Positions 12,501 to 23,400 of a DNA stretch of 64,000 nucleotides are shown piece by piece. This stretch comes from Cyclina sinensis (Eukaryota > Mollusca > Bivalvia > Venerida > Veneridae), in assembly GCA_012932295.1 (NCBI GenBank), contig JAAONU010000001.1:1054001-1118000 (forward strand). The letters run 5' to 3'. Position 1 is the first letter of the stretch. The number at the start of each line of letters is the position of its first letter. A program made the position numbers and the translations under genes. Below the pieces are notes generated by a model, which was not told where the DNA came from, made no database searches, and was given only the letters and a program-made list of their open reading frames with translations.

Positions 12501-15456
12501 AACTGTAGTGTAAGTTAACCCCCTGATCTCTTAATCACAACTTCCTAGTAGCAAAATATAATCAAGTACACACTTCCTGTTTCTAGCATTAAAACATACA
12601 AAGACCCAATCATGCCTTTACTTACCTTAAATATTGCACCAACTTTGGTTAAATAACCATCTTTTGAGTTTATCTACAAAAATAAAAAGACAGCAAAACT
12701 ATAATCCTTTGCTGTTAAAAGTATAAATCACAATTGAATGCATCACTTAAAAATATTTGAACTATGCATGTAATACTGAAACCAAGAATCACCTGAATTG
12801 AAGAACCACCTGTTTAAGTCACTGATAATAAGGAGTGTCAATGAATTATTTAGTACATTTCACCTTGAGTATTTAGATACTACTAGATAACTACATAGTA
12901 CAAGTAAACTGTAAAAACTGTAATGGATCAGTCCATCCCTCTAGGCAACAACAATCAAATTAGGTAAATATATCTCATGCAAAAAAAGGAATAGAACTTT
13001 GTCTTAAATTAGTTTTCCTAATTTTCAATATTTTTACTTGTAAATTAACCCTTAACCTGCTGGAACCGAAAGTGATTAGCCTTTGCCACCAGTATAGAGC
13101 CAGGCCAGCCTGCACTACCGTGCAGTCTGACCAGGCTCTATACTGTTGGTAGCTCCATTTTTGTATTTTGATATTGAAATCCCTTAAACTTTGAATGGAC
13201 TGTTCCAAATTCAAAGCTGGGCAAATCCATTACAAAATTTCAGCATGTTCAGGGTTAAATGAGATCAACTACATATACTAAATAGCCTTTTTTTAAATGA
13301 AACATACAAATCTGAGCATGAATAAATATAAATGTATTATTTGTTTGATTCTGTACATACTGAGAAGTCAGTTCTTGGGACAATGTCTCCTGTACTGTAT
13401 TCTGCATGGACCCTTACAGACCCATATATAGCTGGCTCTGACACACATCTAGGATAGGGATCTACCATTAGAGTAGTCTGACCTAAGAACAAAATAAATA
13501 ACTTATTTATAAGGTCCACATTTCTAACTGAAACTATTAAAGAGTTAACATCTCTACTATTTTAATAATTTCTTTTATTTGTAAAAGGGTATTTCCCTAA
13601 GTAATTTTCTGAAGCAAATACTCCATGTTAACCTCTTACTATCATTCCTAACTTGTCGAATAGTTGATTTCCTTACAGAGTTTGCATAATTATCAATTTA
13701 CATAGTAATTAACCTCTAGATAACATTCTTCATATATTTACTGTAGTAACTGTTTTATAAGCCCACAACTTATCTATGCTCATAAATAAGGCATAAAATG
13801 TATGTACAATACCGGTATACAATCAACTTAAAAAGATTTACCAAAGCAGTCACATACCCTAACATATCATTGTACAGAATATTCTCACCTCAGAATAATT
13901 TGTCAGTCTCTTGACAGGCAGTTAAATGGTAAAATAATGGAAAAAATTTTAAACACTAGATTCAGTTATTAAAATTTTCACAAGATAAGACCAGTAAGTG
14001 ATGAATGCTTAAAAGTACTAATTGTATCTTTATCTTATAACACTTAGACCTTTTTTTTCCTATTTTCCCAATGATTTGGACATTGACCATTGTAAACAAG
14101 AACCCTAAGTTCATTTCTATGTCTGGCCTTAATGAAACAAAATAACAGACTGATTACCAGATTCCACACCCAGCATTGGTTGGTTACGGAAATGATACGC
14201 CAATTCATCACAAGTATTATACGTTCCATGACCAAAATAAAATGCCCCATCTCTCCAATACAGATTGAAATGTTTTACAGCATCGGCTGCCCTGTAATAT
14301 ATATGGTAAACAATACCACTATAACTAAATGACAAATAGGTGATAAATATTGTAGTAAGCCAGTCTACAATATATATTGAGCTCCGCCTTATCAATTATC
14401 TTAATTGTTGCTACTTGTTGTTCTATCATGAGTATGTGTGAGTATACATTAGATGCAACACATGTATTAAATTTATAAACCATCCTTTGGGTCGTGTTCT
14501 GTTTGTGTGTTAGCCATCCAAGTACAATATATAAATATTACAAATATGTACCTCGTACTTTACCCCCGGCGTTTTTAACTCACTGAATTAATTTCTTATT
14601 GTTCTCTTGCTCTTCATTTTTTGTAACTTCATAGACTTCTGTACAAATATGTAAATGTTTTTAACAGCTTCTTTTTAGAAAGTGTGAATTTTATTGAAAA
14701 CAAAGGTATCAAAATGTGTTATGTACCTGGGTGACTTTAAAAATTATCACAGGTGTCAAGTGAAAGAAGGTAAGTGTTTGTTCTGTTCATATCAATTATT
14801 GCATTATAATTATTGTGTCAAATTAACAATACCTCACCTGACTGACACAGCAAACTCATTTTGTTTTGAACTATTTCTCACAAGGAATGTACCATCTTGA
14901 CCATTCTGTAACAATATGGCCTCAGCTTTGTGTCTATCTAAGTCTGGATGGAAATAGCTGTAATACAAAAGTGTATGATGATGCTAGAAACACTTTACAA
15001 TAACAAGGGTGTAAATCTGTTAACAACACTAGAAAACATCTTCTAGATCATTTATGTTACAGATTTCCACTGGCGTACATGTAGAATCACAGATTTGCTC
15101 AGAAACTAACACCACTGTAGGAGTAATCACTAAATTATGCTGTTGAAGAAGTCAAAAGATTCTTAGAAAAGTGAGTATACATTGTAACATTTGAGTGTTG
15201 TACTCAGACTTAAGCATTGTGAAGGAAATTGAATATTTGTTAGTCAGAAAAGGGTATTTAATTCAAATTATTTGAGCCTTACCCAGAAAATAATGTTAGT
15301 AGCATATGTCACTATATTCTTCAATGGTGCATTCAAGGACATGGTTCAGAGCCTAGTTCCTGTACAGATATACACTGAAGTACATACATGTATTTAAGTA
15401 TTTTCTTACTTACTCCAAGTCTTTAACTGCTTGATCTCTGGATGGTCATCTCCCAT
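9564..15456 (-). CDS. dapp1: Dual adaptor of phosphotyrosine and 3-phosphoinositides (SH2 + PH adaptor)
   Basis: Exons on the minus strand: 15456-15410, 14957-14838, 14291-14158, 13482-13361, 12673-12626, 11411-11260, 10394-10307, and tentatively 9584-9564. All are GT-AG with matching phases; about 243 aa (human 280). The SH2 domain carries the phosphate-binding FLVRN motif, then VKHF, YHFRNQPMLG and DPYPR. The linker IYGSVRVHAEY matches the human Tyr139 phosphorylation segment (IYESVRVH). The PH domain (DGYLTKVG, TWKVRWFVLQKNELKYFKD, WVKLINWRL) has the basic pattern used for PI(3,4,5)P3/PI(3,4)P2 binding. It is a cytosolic adaptor recruited to the membrane downstream of PI3K and tyrosine kinases. 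The start ATG has A at -3 and G at +4. The ortholog call is firm; the last six residues (EQKTKH) are uncertain. Confidence 0.92.
11821..12267 (-). mobile_element. TTAA-flanked inverted-repeat element with internal tRNA-like unit (copy 2)
   Basis: TTAA lies at 11821-11824 and 12264-12267. The left end is TTAAAGCGACTGACTCACAG; the right end CTGTGAGTCATTCGCTTTAA is its inverted copy with one mismatch. On the minus strand the interior holds a tRNA-like unit: an A-box-like TGGCTCAGTGG (plus 12012-12022) and a perfect B-box GGTTCGAATCC (plus 11960-11970). The intervening segment is nearly identical to copy 1 (362-706). It lies in the dapp1 intron between the exons at 12626-12673 and 11260-11411. 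Confidence 0.8.
13045..13258. mobile_element. piggyBac-type MITE
   Basis: TTAA at 13045-13048 and 13255-13258 brackets a 214-bp element. Its inverted ends are CCCTTAACCTGCTG and CAGCATGTTCAGGG. A CCC start after TTAA is the usual form of piggyBac termini. The interior folds back on CAGCCTGCAC/GTGCAGTCTG. A fragment of a related element is seen at about 24580-24660. It lies in a dapp1 intron. Confidence 0.75.
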
Positions 15457-15527
15457 TCTGATTAAGCTTATAATATATCCTTAAATTCTAACTGGAAGCA
15501 GGCATTTTCTTGTTCACCATGTATTAT
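15457..15527 (-). promoter_or_regulatory. dapp1 5' UTR part of the first coding exon, with an upstream ORF
   Basis: The acceptor CTTTCAG (plus 15528-15534) opens the first coding exon, so at least one non-coding exon lies upstream. Within the UTR an ATG at 15520 opens a 10-codon upstream ORF (MVNKKMPASS, stop TAG) that ends before the main start. It might reduce initiation at the dapp1 ATG. This is inferred from sequence only. Confidence 0.45.
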
Positions 15528-15989
15528 CTGAAAGAAAAATGGAACCTGCAATCCCTAGAGGTCACTTTTGACATCTTTGTAGGCACTACATTAACACTTT
15601 ATCCTGACTTGATATTGGCTAGATCTATATAATCTTAAACAGAAGGCCAATAATTACAGTTGTTTGACATTTCAGTAGTTTCTTTAGTTTGAAAATGTTT
15701 TGTTATGCTTCATTCCCATTCAATCTGAATTTCTGTAATTTTTTTCAAAGCCACAAACACCCAACGATTCATCATTATTGTCCGCCATGATAATACAATA
15801 AATACGCTTACAATTAGATGCAGAATGTCTTTCACAGACTTACAACTCTTGAAAATTGTTTATTGTTATTATCAATAATGGTAACTCCACAGAGGCATAA
15901 TTCATTTCTGGTTTGCCTCCTCATTCAGTCCATGAATATTGTTAGATAAGCAATTATCATAATTACAGTACAGCTCAAGCAATTTTTCA

Positions 15990-16135
15990 ACTTTCCGCTC
16001 TGTCACCGCGGACACTTTTAACGGCGAGCGGAAAATCACGGGGGACATACTATAGTCAGCCGCGGTGACAAATCACCGCGGACGGGTAGTAAAAAAAACC
16101 CGCAATCCGCGGTGAAAAATCACAGAGATTTGCCA
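15990..16135 (-). promoter_or_regulatory. GC/CpG-rich patch upstream of dapp1 with CACCGCGG palindromes
   Basis: In otherwise AT-rich DNA, this stretch has several copies of TCACCGCGG and its complement CCGCGGTGA, plus an inverted TTTCCGCTC/GAGCGGAAA pair. It lies about 500 bp upstream of the dapp1 coding start. It may be part of the promoter, or the end of a small inverted-repeat element. Neither can be proven here. Confidence 0.3.
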
Positions 16136-16634
16136 TGATTAATTCGGATATACATGTAAATGTTCACGTAAATGTACAACGTAGTCTTCTTTTAAAAAAT
16201 CAATAAGACTTACAATGTTACTGTTGATTTTAATCAATAAAATTATTTAATTACTCGGCGATATTAATGTACATTTAGGGGAGAATCACATCACAAAACA
16301 GTTCAATAAAAAAAAGTTTCAAGAAAACAGAAAAAACGATCCAAAACACGTCACAAGGCAGCTTTTTGTGAGTTCAATAGGATGCCTTTTGGTCTCAAAA
16401 ATGCACCTGTGTCATTTCAAATGTTAAAGATTTTATGCACCAGAATTAAAATTTTGGCGAGCGACAGCAGGAACCCTATAACAGTCATGATCAATATGTT
16501 TATATAGGTGAATAAACATGATATAGCAGTTGTGAAAAACACAGAGGAAATTTCACAGGCAAATCTTTAAATTTTGTAATTATTTGCATACGACAGGTGT
16601 TACGTCGTTTAAATACATAACATAAAGGGGTGTT

Positions 16635-17017
16635 GGTCGTTTCGTCAAACTTATTTTTCTGTACAAAACTGGTAGTTTGTTCGTCAAACTTAATTTTTAG
16701 AGTAGATAATTACCGATTTTACCCAAGTGTCAAACAGATGCAAACAGACAAAAACGTTAAAGCTGTTCACATTAAACGTCACGCAAAGGTACCGCTGATT
16801 AATTGTTTGTCCTTATCGGTAATTATACAAATTAGATTATTATCTCGCTAATTAGGTTGATTGCACATTCATTTTAATGAATCAAAAACACTTCAGCAAT
16901 CAATTATAATTTGATTTCAATAGGTGTGAAATACTATATATTATTAATTCGACGAAACAACGTTTTGCTTGCTATATAAAATAAGTTTGACGAAACGACA
17001 GTTTGACTGAAACGACC
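16635..17017. mobile_element. Inverted-repeat MITE with GTTTCGTCAAACTT subrepeats
   Basis: Left end GGTCGTTTCGTCAAACTT at 16635; right end has AAGTTTGACGAAACGAC then GACTGAAACGACC ending at 17017. The GTTCGTCAAACTTA subrepeat recurs inside the left arm. About 383 bp, no coding potential. The target duplication was not clear. Confidence 0.65.
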
Positions 17018-17149
17018 ATAATTCACATAAAGATTTTCTTCTTTAAAAAATGTGATTGAGTTCGTTATACTTTACAGATGTACAGTAATAGTAATAAATG
17101 TCCCCGTGTAATAACACAACTCAAGTTATTCAGCAGAAACCATTTATTT

Positions 17150-17520
17150 TTCATTTTTAGTAACAGTGACCTTGACAATGGCCCCACAAGCCCCAATATC
17201 GAACTTGACCTGAATCTTATGATGTTACACCTGTGTACCAAAAATTGTTTAAATCTGTCAAGCCTTTCATGAGTTATCGAACGGAAACTGTTTTTCTATT
17301 TTTGGTAACAGTGACCTTGACCTTGGCCCTACCAGCCCCAATATCGAACTTGAACTGTATCTTATGATGTTACAGCTGTGTAACAAAAATTGTTTAAATC
17401 TGTCTAGCCTTTCATGAGTTATCATCCGGAAACTATGATTGACTGATGGACAGACAGACCTGACCGACAAGCTCACTCCTATATACCCACTCAAACTTTG
17501 TTTGTGGGGGTATAATGACA
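17150..17520 (+). repeat. Tandem-array element (145-bp units, GTGACCTTGACC), copy 1
   Basis: Two units start at GTGACC 17166 and 17311 (period 145). Each contains a GCCCCAATATCGAACTTGA stretch and a CTTTCATGAGTTATC stretch. The right end has a short GACAGACAGACC run, then CAAACTTTGTTTGTGGGGGT. The same family forms a longer array at 19725-20477. The ORF on the minus strand is a repeat product. Confidence 0.8.
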
Positions 17521-19721
17521 TCAGAACATTATTAAAAACAAAACATTATTAAAAACAAAGACCAAAAATAACCACAGATTTGGCAATTCCTTTTCTATAG
17601 AAGGGATCAAGCCGAAATCTGATTGTGAACTCTTGTTCAGTGAGAATTGGTGTAGTGAAACAAAATATTCGCAACACAATCTTGTTTACAATGTCAATAT
17701 ATATTATTATAAACATATTAACACACTTGAAGCTATTCTAATGTGTGTATGCACATGTTTTGTTAACTGGTTTTGTTCAATGTTACTGTTTTATGCTTAG
17801 TGTGATAGTTGTGTACATGTACTTTAAGTACAAATATCTACATGTGCCACTCGATTTAGAACACTAGTTTAGATGTGGTATATAATGAGGCAATATCTTT
17901 AAGTATACCATTTAAGCTTTTTATAGCACTTTTCCTGGATTTATGAGTTCCTCCATTAATCTTAGCTTAACAAATTGAACGTTTTGTATTAATACGACTG
18001 TTAATATCATTATAACTTTGGAATTCTATACTACAAAATTTACTTTTTACTGAATAAAACCACTTCGTACATCTAGAGTTAGCTTATGACAGAGCCCATA
18101 GTGCAATGCGCTTGTTTAATCAATCTGGTGATAGGCTAGTAAAAACAACACCAATCGTTACAAATCTTCTTCCACTGACATACCACTAGTGGGTCCCAGC
18201 CCATTTCTCCCATGATAGCCGTGTAAGCGGAGTATTTACAACATTTTAAATTTTTTATGTTTTGTGATAATTTCTGGCTAACTTTAAACCTGAATGATGC
18301 TTCCATTGCATAATATTTTCTTCAGATGTATTAAGACTTAAACACAAAAACACTGGGACATTTTACTGAAAATCAAGCACATGTTCTACTAATGAAGATT
18401 ATCAAATTATTATCAAAATACTCTTCAAAAATCCTTCCTTTCTATAGAATTCATTTTGAGCTAATTATCTGTTCACACCTTCAATCAAATGTTTCAGTAC
18501 AGATTGATATGGCCTTGTTAATTAAACAGGCCACAAAAAATTGCCACTCAAACAAACAATTAAAAAAACACCAATGGCCACAAAGAACAGTAACTGCATT
18601 AAATATTTTTATAGCTTTAAAAGAAAGAAAAACAAGGCTACATCAAGTAGTTTTCGGAAAATATGGAAAAACTGATCATCCTTATTAACTATACTACTTC
18701 TGTTATGCTGAAATATGGGCCTGTCATTATACATGAAGATGCACTTGCCTTTTTTCTATTCTCGCATGTGAAATTTCAGATGTGTGTTATCTTGCTTAGT
18801 GTAAAATCTGACATTATTTAGGTCTTTGTTGAAAATGGAAGAAATATGACTGGCCCCTCAAATACAAATTCAAGGGATATTGGTTTTCTGGCATATAAGA
18901 TTTCTTTTTGAAGTGGTCCTTCCTTTTTAAAACACTGTCATGAACAATAATATGTAAAAGACCTCTATTCATTTGTTTTCATTAGATTTCTTTTTGAACT
19001 GGTCCATTCATTTAAAAGCATTACCCTTTGCAGTGATAAAATAGCATAGAACTAGTCTATCTGGCTTCCAAAGGTGAACCGATTTTACAGACTCCTAAAG
19101 GTTGAACAACTATAAACTATTCAATTTCAAAATATGCTTACTTTGTGTGGGCATTTGATAATTATTATACACCGACTTTTGGCCAATATATGATGTATGG
19201 GTGCTGTTAAGTTCAGTATATTACAAGTCTGGTAAATTGATCTTACATAGCAAATGGTTTAGAGGTTTCAGTAATGAGTTTTAACAGAGATGAGTAATAA
19301 TTGTTGCAACTAACTATGTAGGATGATTAATGCCTTATTAACTTACTGAAAAATGTTTAAAATATAAATGAAATAAATCATCCATTTATTTGTATAAAAA
19401 AATAATTACAACAAATTAGAAACTGACCTCAAATTTTTGGAACATGTTTACACTTTTCTTTTATATTTTTAGTTGAATTCTATTATTTTTTTTTTTTTAA
19501 AAAAAAACCCAAAAAACTAGAACTATCACTACAGGTGATTAATACCCCAACATGGGAGCTTGATACTGGAACTGGAAAGCTTAGAATCAATGGCATAAAG
19601 GGACATAAGAAACATGGAAATATGTATATATTCTATATTAAATAATATTGTATATAGAGAAAACAATTACCGGTAGACCATTGAACTGTATACTTTCTAG
19701 TAAAACTAGCTTAAGTTTAAG

Positions 19722-20477
19722 CGAACAGTGACCTTGACCCAACTGGCAAAATTTTCAATCCCAAGCTTCATCTTCATAGAAGCTACATTTACAGCAAATT
19801 TCATCAAAATATCTCATTCCTAACTCAAGTTATTGAGCAGAAACCATTTATTTTTAGTAACAGTGACCTTGACCTTGGCCCCACCAGCCCCAATATCGAA
19901 CGTGACCTGTATCTTATGATGTTACACCTGTGTATCAAATTTTTTTTAATCTGTCTAGCCTTTCATGCGTTATCATCCAAAAAATTGTTTTTCTATTTTT
20001 AGTAACAGTGACCATGACCTTGGCCCCACAAGCCCCAATATCGAACTTGACCTGTATCTTGTGATGTTAGAACTGTGTACCAAAAATTTTAAATCTGTCT
20101 AGCCTTTCATGAGTTATCGTCCAGAAACCATTTTTCTATTCTTAGTAACAATGACTTTGACCTTGGCCCCACCAGCCCCAATATCGAACTTGACCTGTAT
20201 CTTATGATGTTACACCTGTGTACCAAAAATTTTTTAATCTGTCAAGCCCTTCATGAGTTATCATCCAGAAACCGTTTTTCTATTTTTAGTAACAGTGACC
20301 TTGGCCCCACAAGCCCCAATATCAAGCGTGACCTGTATCTTATGATGTTACAGCTTTGTACCAAAAATTGTTTAAATCTGTCCAGCCTTTCATGAGTTAT
20401 CGTCCGGAAACCATGACCGACCGACCGACAAGCTCACTCCATATACCCCCTCAAACTTTGTTTGTGGGGATTATGAA
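19722..20477 (+). repeat. Tandem-array element (about 145-bp units), copy 2
   Basis: Five imperfect units begin at GTGACC-type motifs near 19727, 19863, 20008, 20152 and 20297. The last two starts are degenerate. Units carry GCCCCAATATCGAACTTGAC and CTTTCATGAGTTATC. It ends with CCGACCGACCGACAAGCTCACTCC and CAAACTTTGTTTGTGGGG, as in copy 1. No genes. Confidence 0.8.
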
Positions 20478-22761
20478 AATAAAGATTGATAGAAGGTATA
20501 AATCATTTAACTGATTAACTAAGAAACGAAATTACAACTTCCATGTTGAAAGTAATAATTGAAATCAGAGTACCAAAGTCATTTGAAATATACCAAAAAT
20601 ATTTTTTTTAAATCAAACCAAGGATAAAAGCAGTAATTTTAGAAGCACATTCTTGACTTTAGCCTAATTAATTATACTAGAAGTGTTGAACTGCTTTTAC
20701 AGATCTGATATTTTTTAGTTGTTCAACCTTAAAGCCTAAATTTGAACTGCATATAACCAAGCAGAAATACCATGGAACGCTTTAGGTAATTTGTTTTACA
20801 ACAATCTCATCATTAACTTCATCATCGGGGAATTTTGATTGCCAAAATTTAATTAAAATTGCGGATAAATAGACACAAAACAAGTGTTTCGATTTATACT
20901 TATATTATCTGTGTTTTTTCTTAGATGAAAGGGACTTGTATGATTACAGTTACCTTATTTTTCTTAACATCATCATTATTTGTTGTAAACTCTGCAAAAA
21001 TCTGGGACAAAGGAGTGATAATATGTGCCCAACTAAATATGATAGGGCAAAACCACATATGCAGATCAAAGTGAGTCGTAGAAGGTAAACAACTACAAAA
21101 TGTCAACCTATAATTGATTCACCTTCCGAGGCAAAATAGGGAGACTATCTTGACTTGTACCCTCAATCACCCCATTACGTGTAAATAACACAAATATCCT
21201 TTTAACCAAAACCTCCAAACAACTTGCTATATAAAATCAGTTTACCAAACTTGTCATTTACTGTAACCTCTGGTAACCTGCGGATCTAGCCTAATTAATT
21301 TGGGGTTGATGGTTTGACCCATTTTATAGACATTTTTTTATTACTGTCAAACCGTTATGCCTAATTTTAACTGTCATTTTTGTGCACGGAAAATTTAGTG
21401 GCAACACTGCTGTTGGTTTTTGTCAATTTTTTCTGTTAATATATAAATTCATCTTTGTCTTACACCAAACATCGATTGAACATATATCAAATTACTATTC
21501 TAGTAAAAAAACTTCATTAAAACCTGTCACTCTAAAGTGTATTTGCCATTTATTTCACATCTGCACTGCGAAACTCTTTCTGCAGGGAAATTTCACATGA
21601 TGTCACCATAAAAATAATCATATTCATGCCATGAAAACTAGTAGTAAATCACTGTTTCTTTACCGGTAATGATGGAGTTCACTTATATGAAATGGAAATT
21701 TTGTTTTCTAAAGTACGGCTCTTGAAGTATTAAATTAAAAGTTATTTAAATATACCCAACAAACATCAGATATCCGGAATTGTAGCTTACATGTATGTTT
21801 ACCTCAATTGCTTCATTCCAGCCACTCAGAAATGGCTGACTGTATAGAGGATCGGCACTGCTATTGAAATTTAAGGCAAATTTGAAATGATAAAAATGAT
21901 ATTTCGGGAACTTGTATAAAAATTGTTTCTCTAAAAGTTAATGTTGGTCATTTCTCCCAAAGTATGCTAGTTATTGCTCCCAACGTCTTTTAATTGGACA
22001 TTTTCTGTAAATAGAAATGCAACTTGTGGCTGGACTTGGAAAAAGACATTGTTTGTCAAAAATTTTCTCAATGTCTCTTCAGTAAGTCTAATTAGTTGGA
22101 CTACCTGCAGATCAAGGTGGGTTGTCCCTCATACAACAAGAGCTTCTGGGCATGTATCAGGATATTCTGCACAAATCTATTTTAAACTACAAATTTTCAA
22201 GACGGTTCAAAAGCTCAACAGATCTTATCTTATCCTGTTGTAACCTTGCAGACTCTCAATAAGTCTTATCTTTTTCATCCAATCACAGGGACATTGTCTA
22301 GTGTAGTATAGTACGCGCCACGAGGAACTCACATTTTCCGCTTTTTAGCGCGGACATGGAAAAAGAAATATCATCGCGACGAGGAAAAAGACGGACGTCC
22401 TCGATGTCTGGACATCGCGAAACATCTCAACGATATTTGACGACCAGCGCGAAATTAATTAAGTCATAACTCACCTTGATTAGCTGAACATTTAATGTAA
22501 CAACCATAATGAAACTGTGCATTTTACGTCTACCAATTATGTGTCTTTTGGTAAAATTAAAACCAAATTTCAAATACATTTGCTGTGTCGGTTTATTGTG
22601 TACTTTCATTGATGAAATTTTGTAAAAACACTTGATATTGTATAGCAAAATCGATCAATAATTTTAGCGAAGCGCCTAGATGATACAGATGTCGCAGCAG
22701 TGTTTATGTTTTCTCTAAATAGGAAAGCATTTTTAACACGTCTCAATCGGAAATCAGTCAA

Positions 22762-23400
22762 CGGCAGCACGAAATACCCAAATACACCCAAATATACCCA
22801 AATACACTTCACATATACTTCAACTCTGATGAGACAGCTTTTAACAAATACCTATTGTCAAGTTTGTTTCTACAAAAGCACAGATGAACTAGAAAATGAA
22901 AATCAGTAGCAAAAATTTTAATATTCAGTCATACACATTTGGCACATTTCGGACACAAACGGCTATTGTAAGATTTACACTCTGTGAAAAACATATATTT
23001 ATGCAGGTTGTTTCCCTATGTGAATGCTAGAGAATCGTTTTTTAGTTCGAACTTTATACTCTTTTTAACTAATTTTCCATTAAGATTTTTATTCTTATTT
23101 TCAGATACTTCTTTTTATGAATTGCATATTTTTGATATTTGAGGCATTATAATTATATTAATAATACCTTATTAGTAATTATCACAAGCTTTTGTTTTCA
23201 CAGTACGGTACATGAAAAGAATCCTGAATACAAACAAATGAGCATTAACCTAAAAATAACCATTAAAACTTAAATTTTCTCGGCAAATATTTGGAGTTAA
23301 GTGTATAATTTTGCTTGATTTATAAAAATGTGTTGATAAAATGATACAATTTAAGTGTATTTGGGTATATTTGGGTGTATTTGGGTATTTCGTGCTGCCC
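22762..23400. mobile_element. MULE-like non-autonomous element, perfect 47-bp TIRs, 9-bp target duplication
   Basis: The inverted repeats at 22763-22809 and 23353-23399 are identical over 47 bp. They start GGCAGCACGAAATACCC and carry CCCAAATA-type subrepeats. The direct repeat ATCAGTCAA lies at both flanks (22753-22761 and 23401-23409). A 9-bp target duplication with long TIRs is the signature of Mutator-like elements. Length is 639 bp; no transposase is encoded. The perfect TIR identity suggests recent insertion or recent arm homogenisation. Confidence 0.85.

Noticed and set aside
18392..18688. 98-codon + ORF
   Set aside because: AT-rich, Lys-rich, no motif, no splice context and no similarity recognised.
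21974..22243. 89-codon + ORF and a minus-strand reading with CAEYPDTCPEAL
   Set aside because: Neither strand gives a continuous frame with proper splice sites or a known family.
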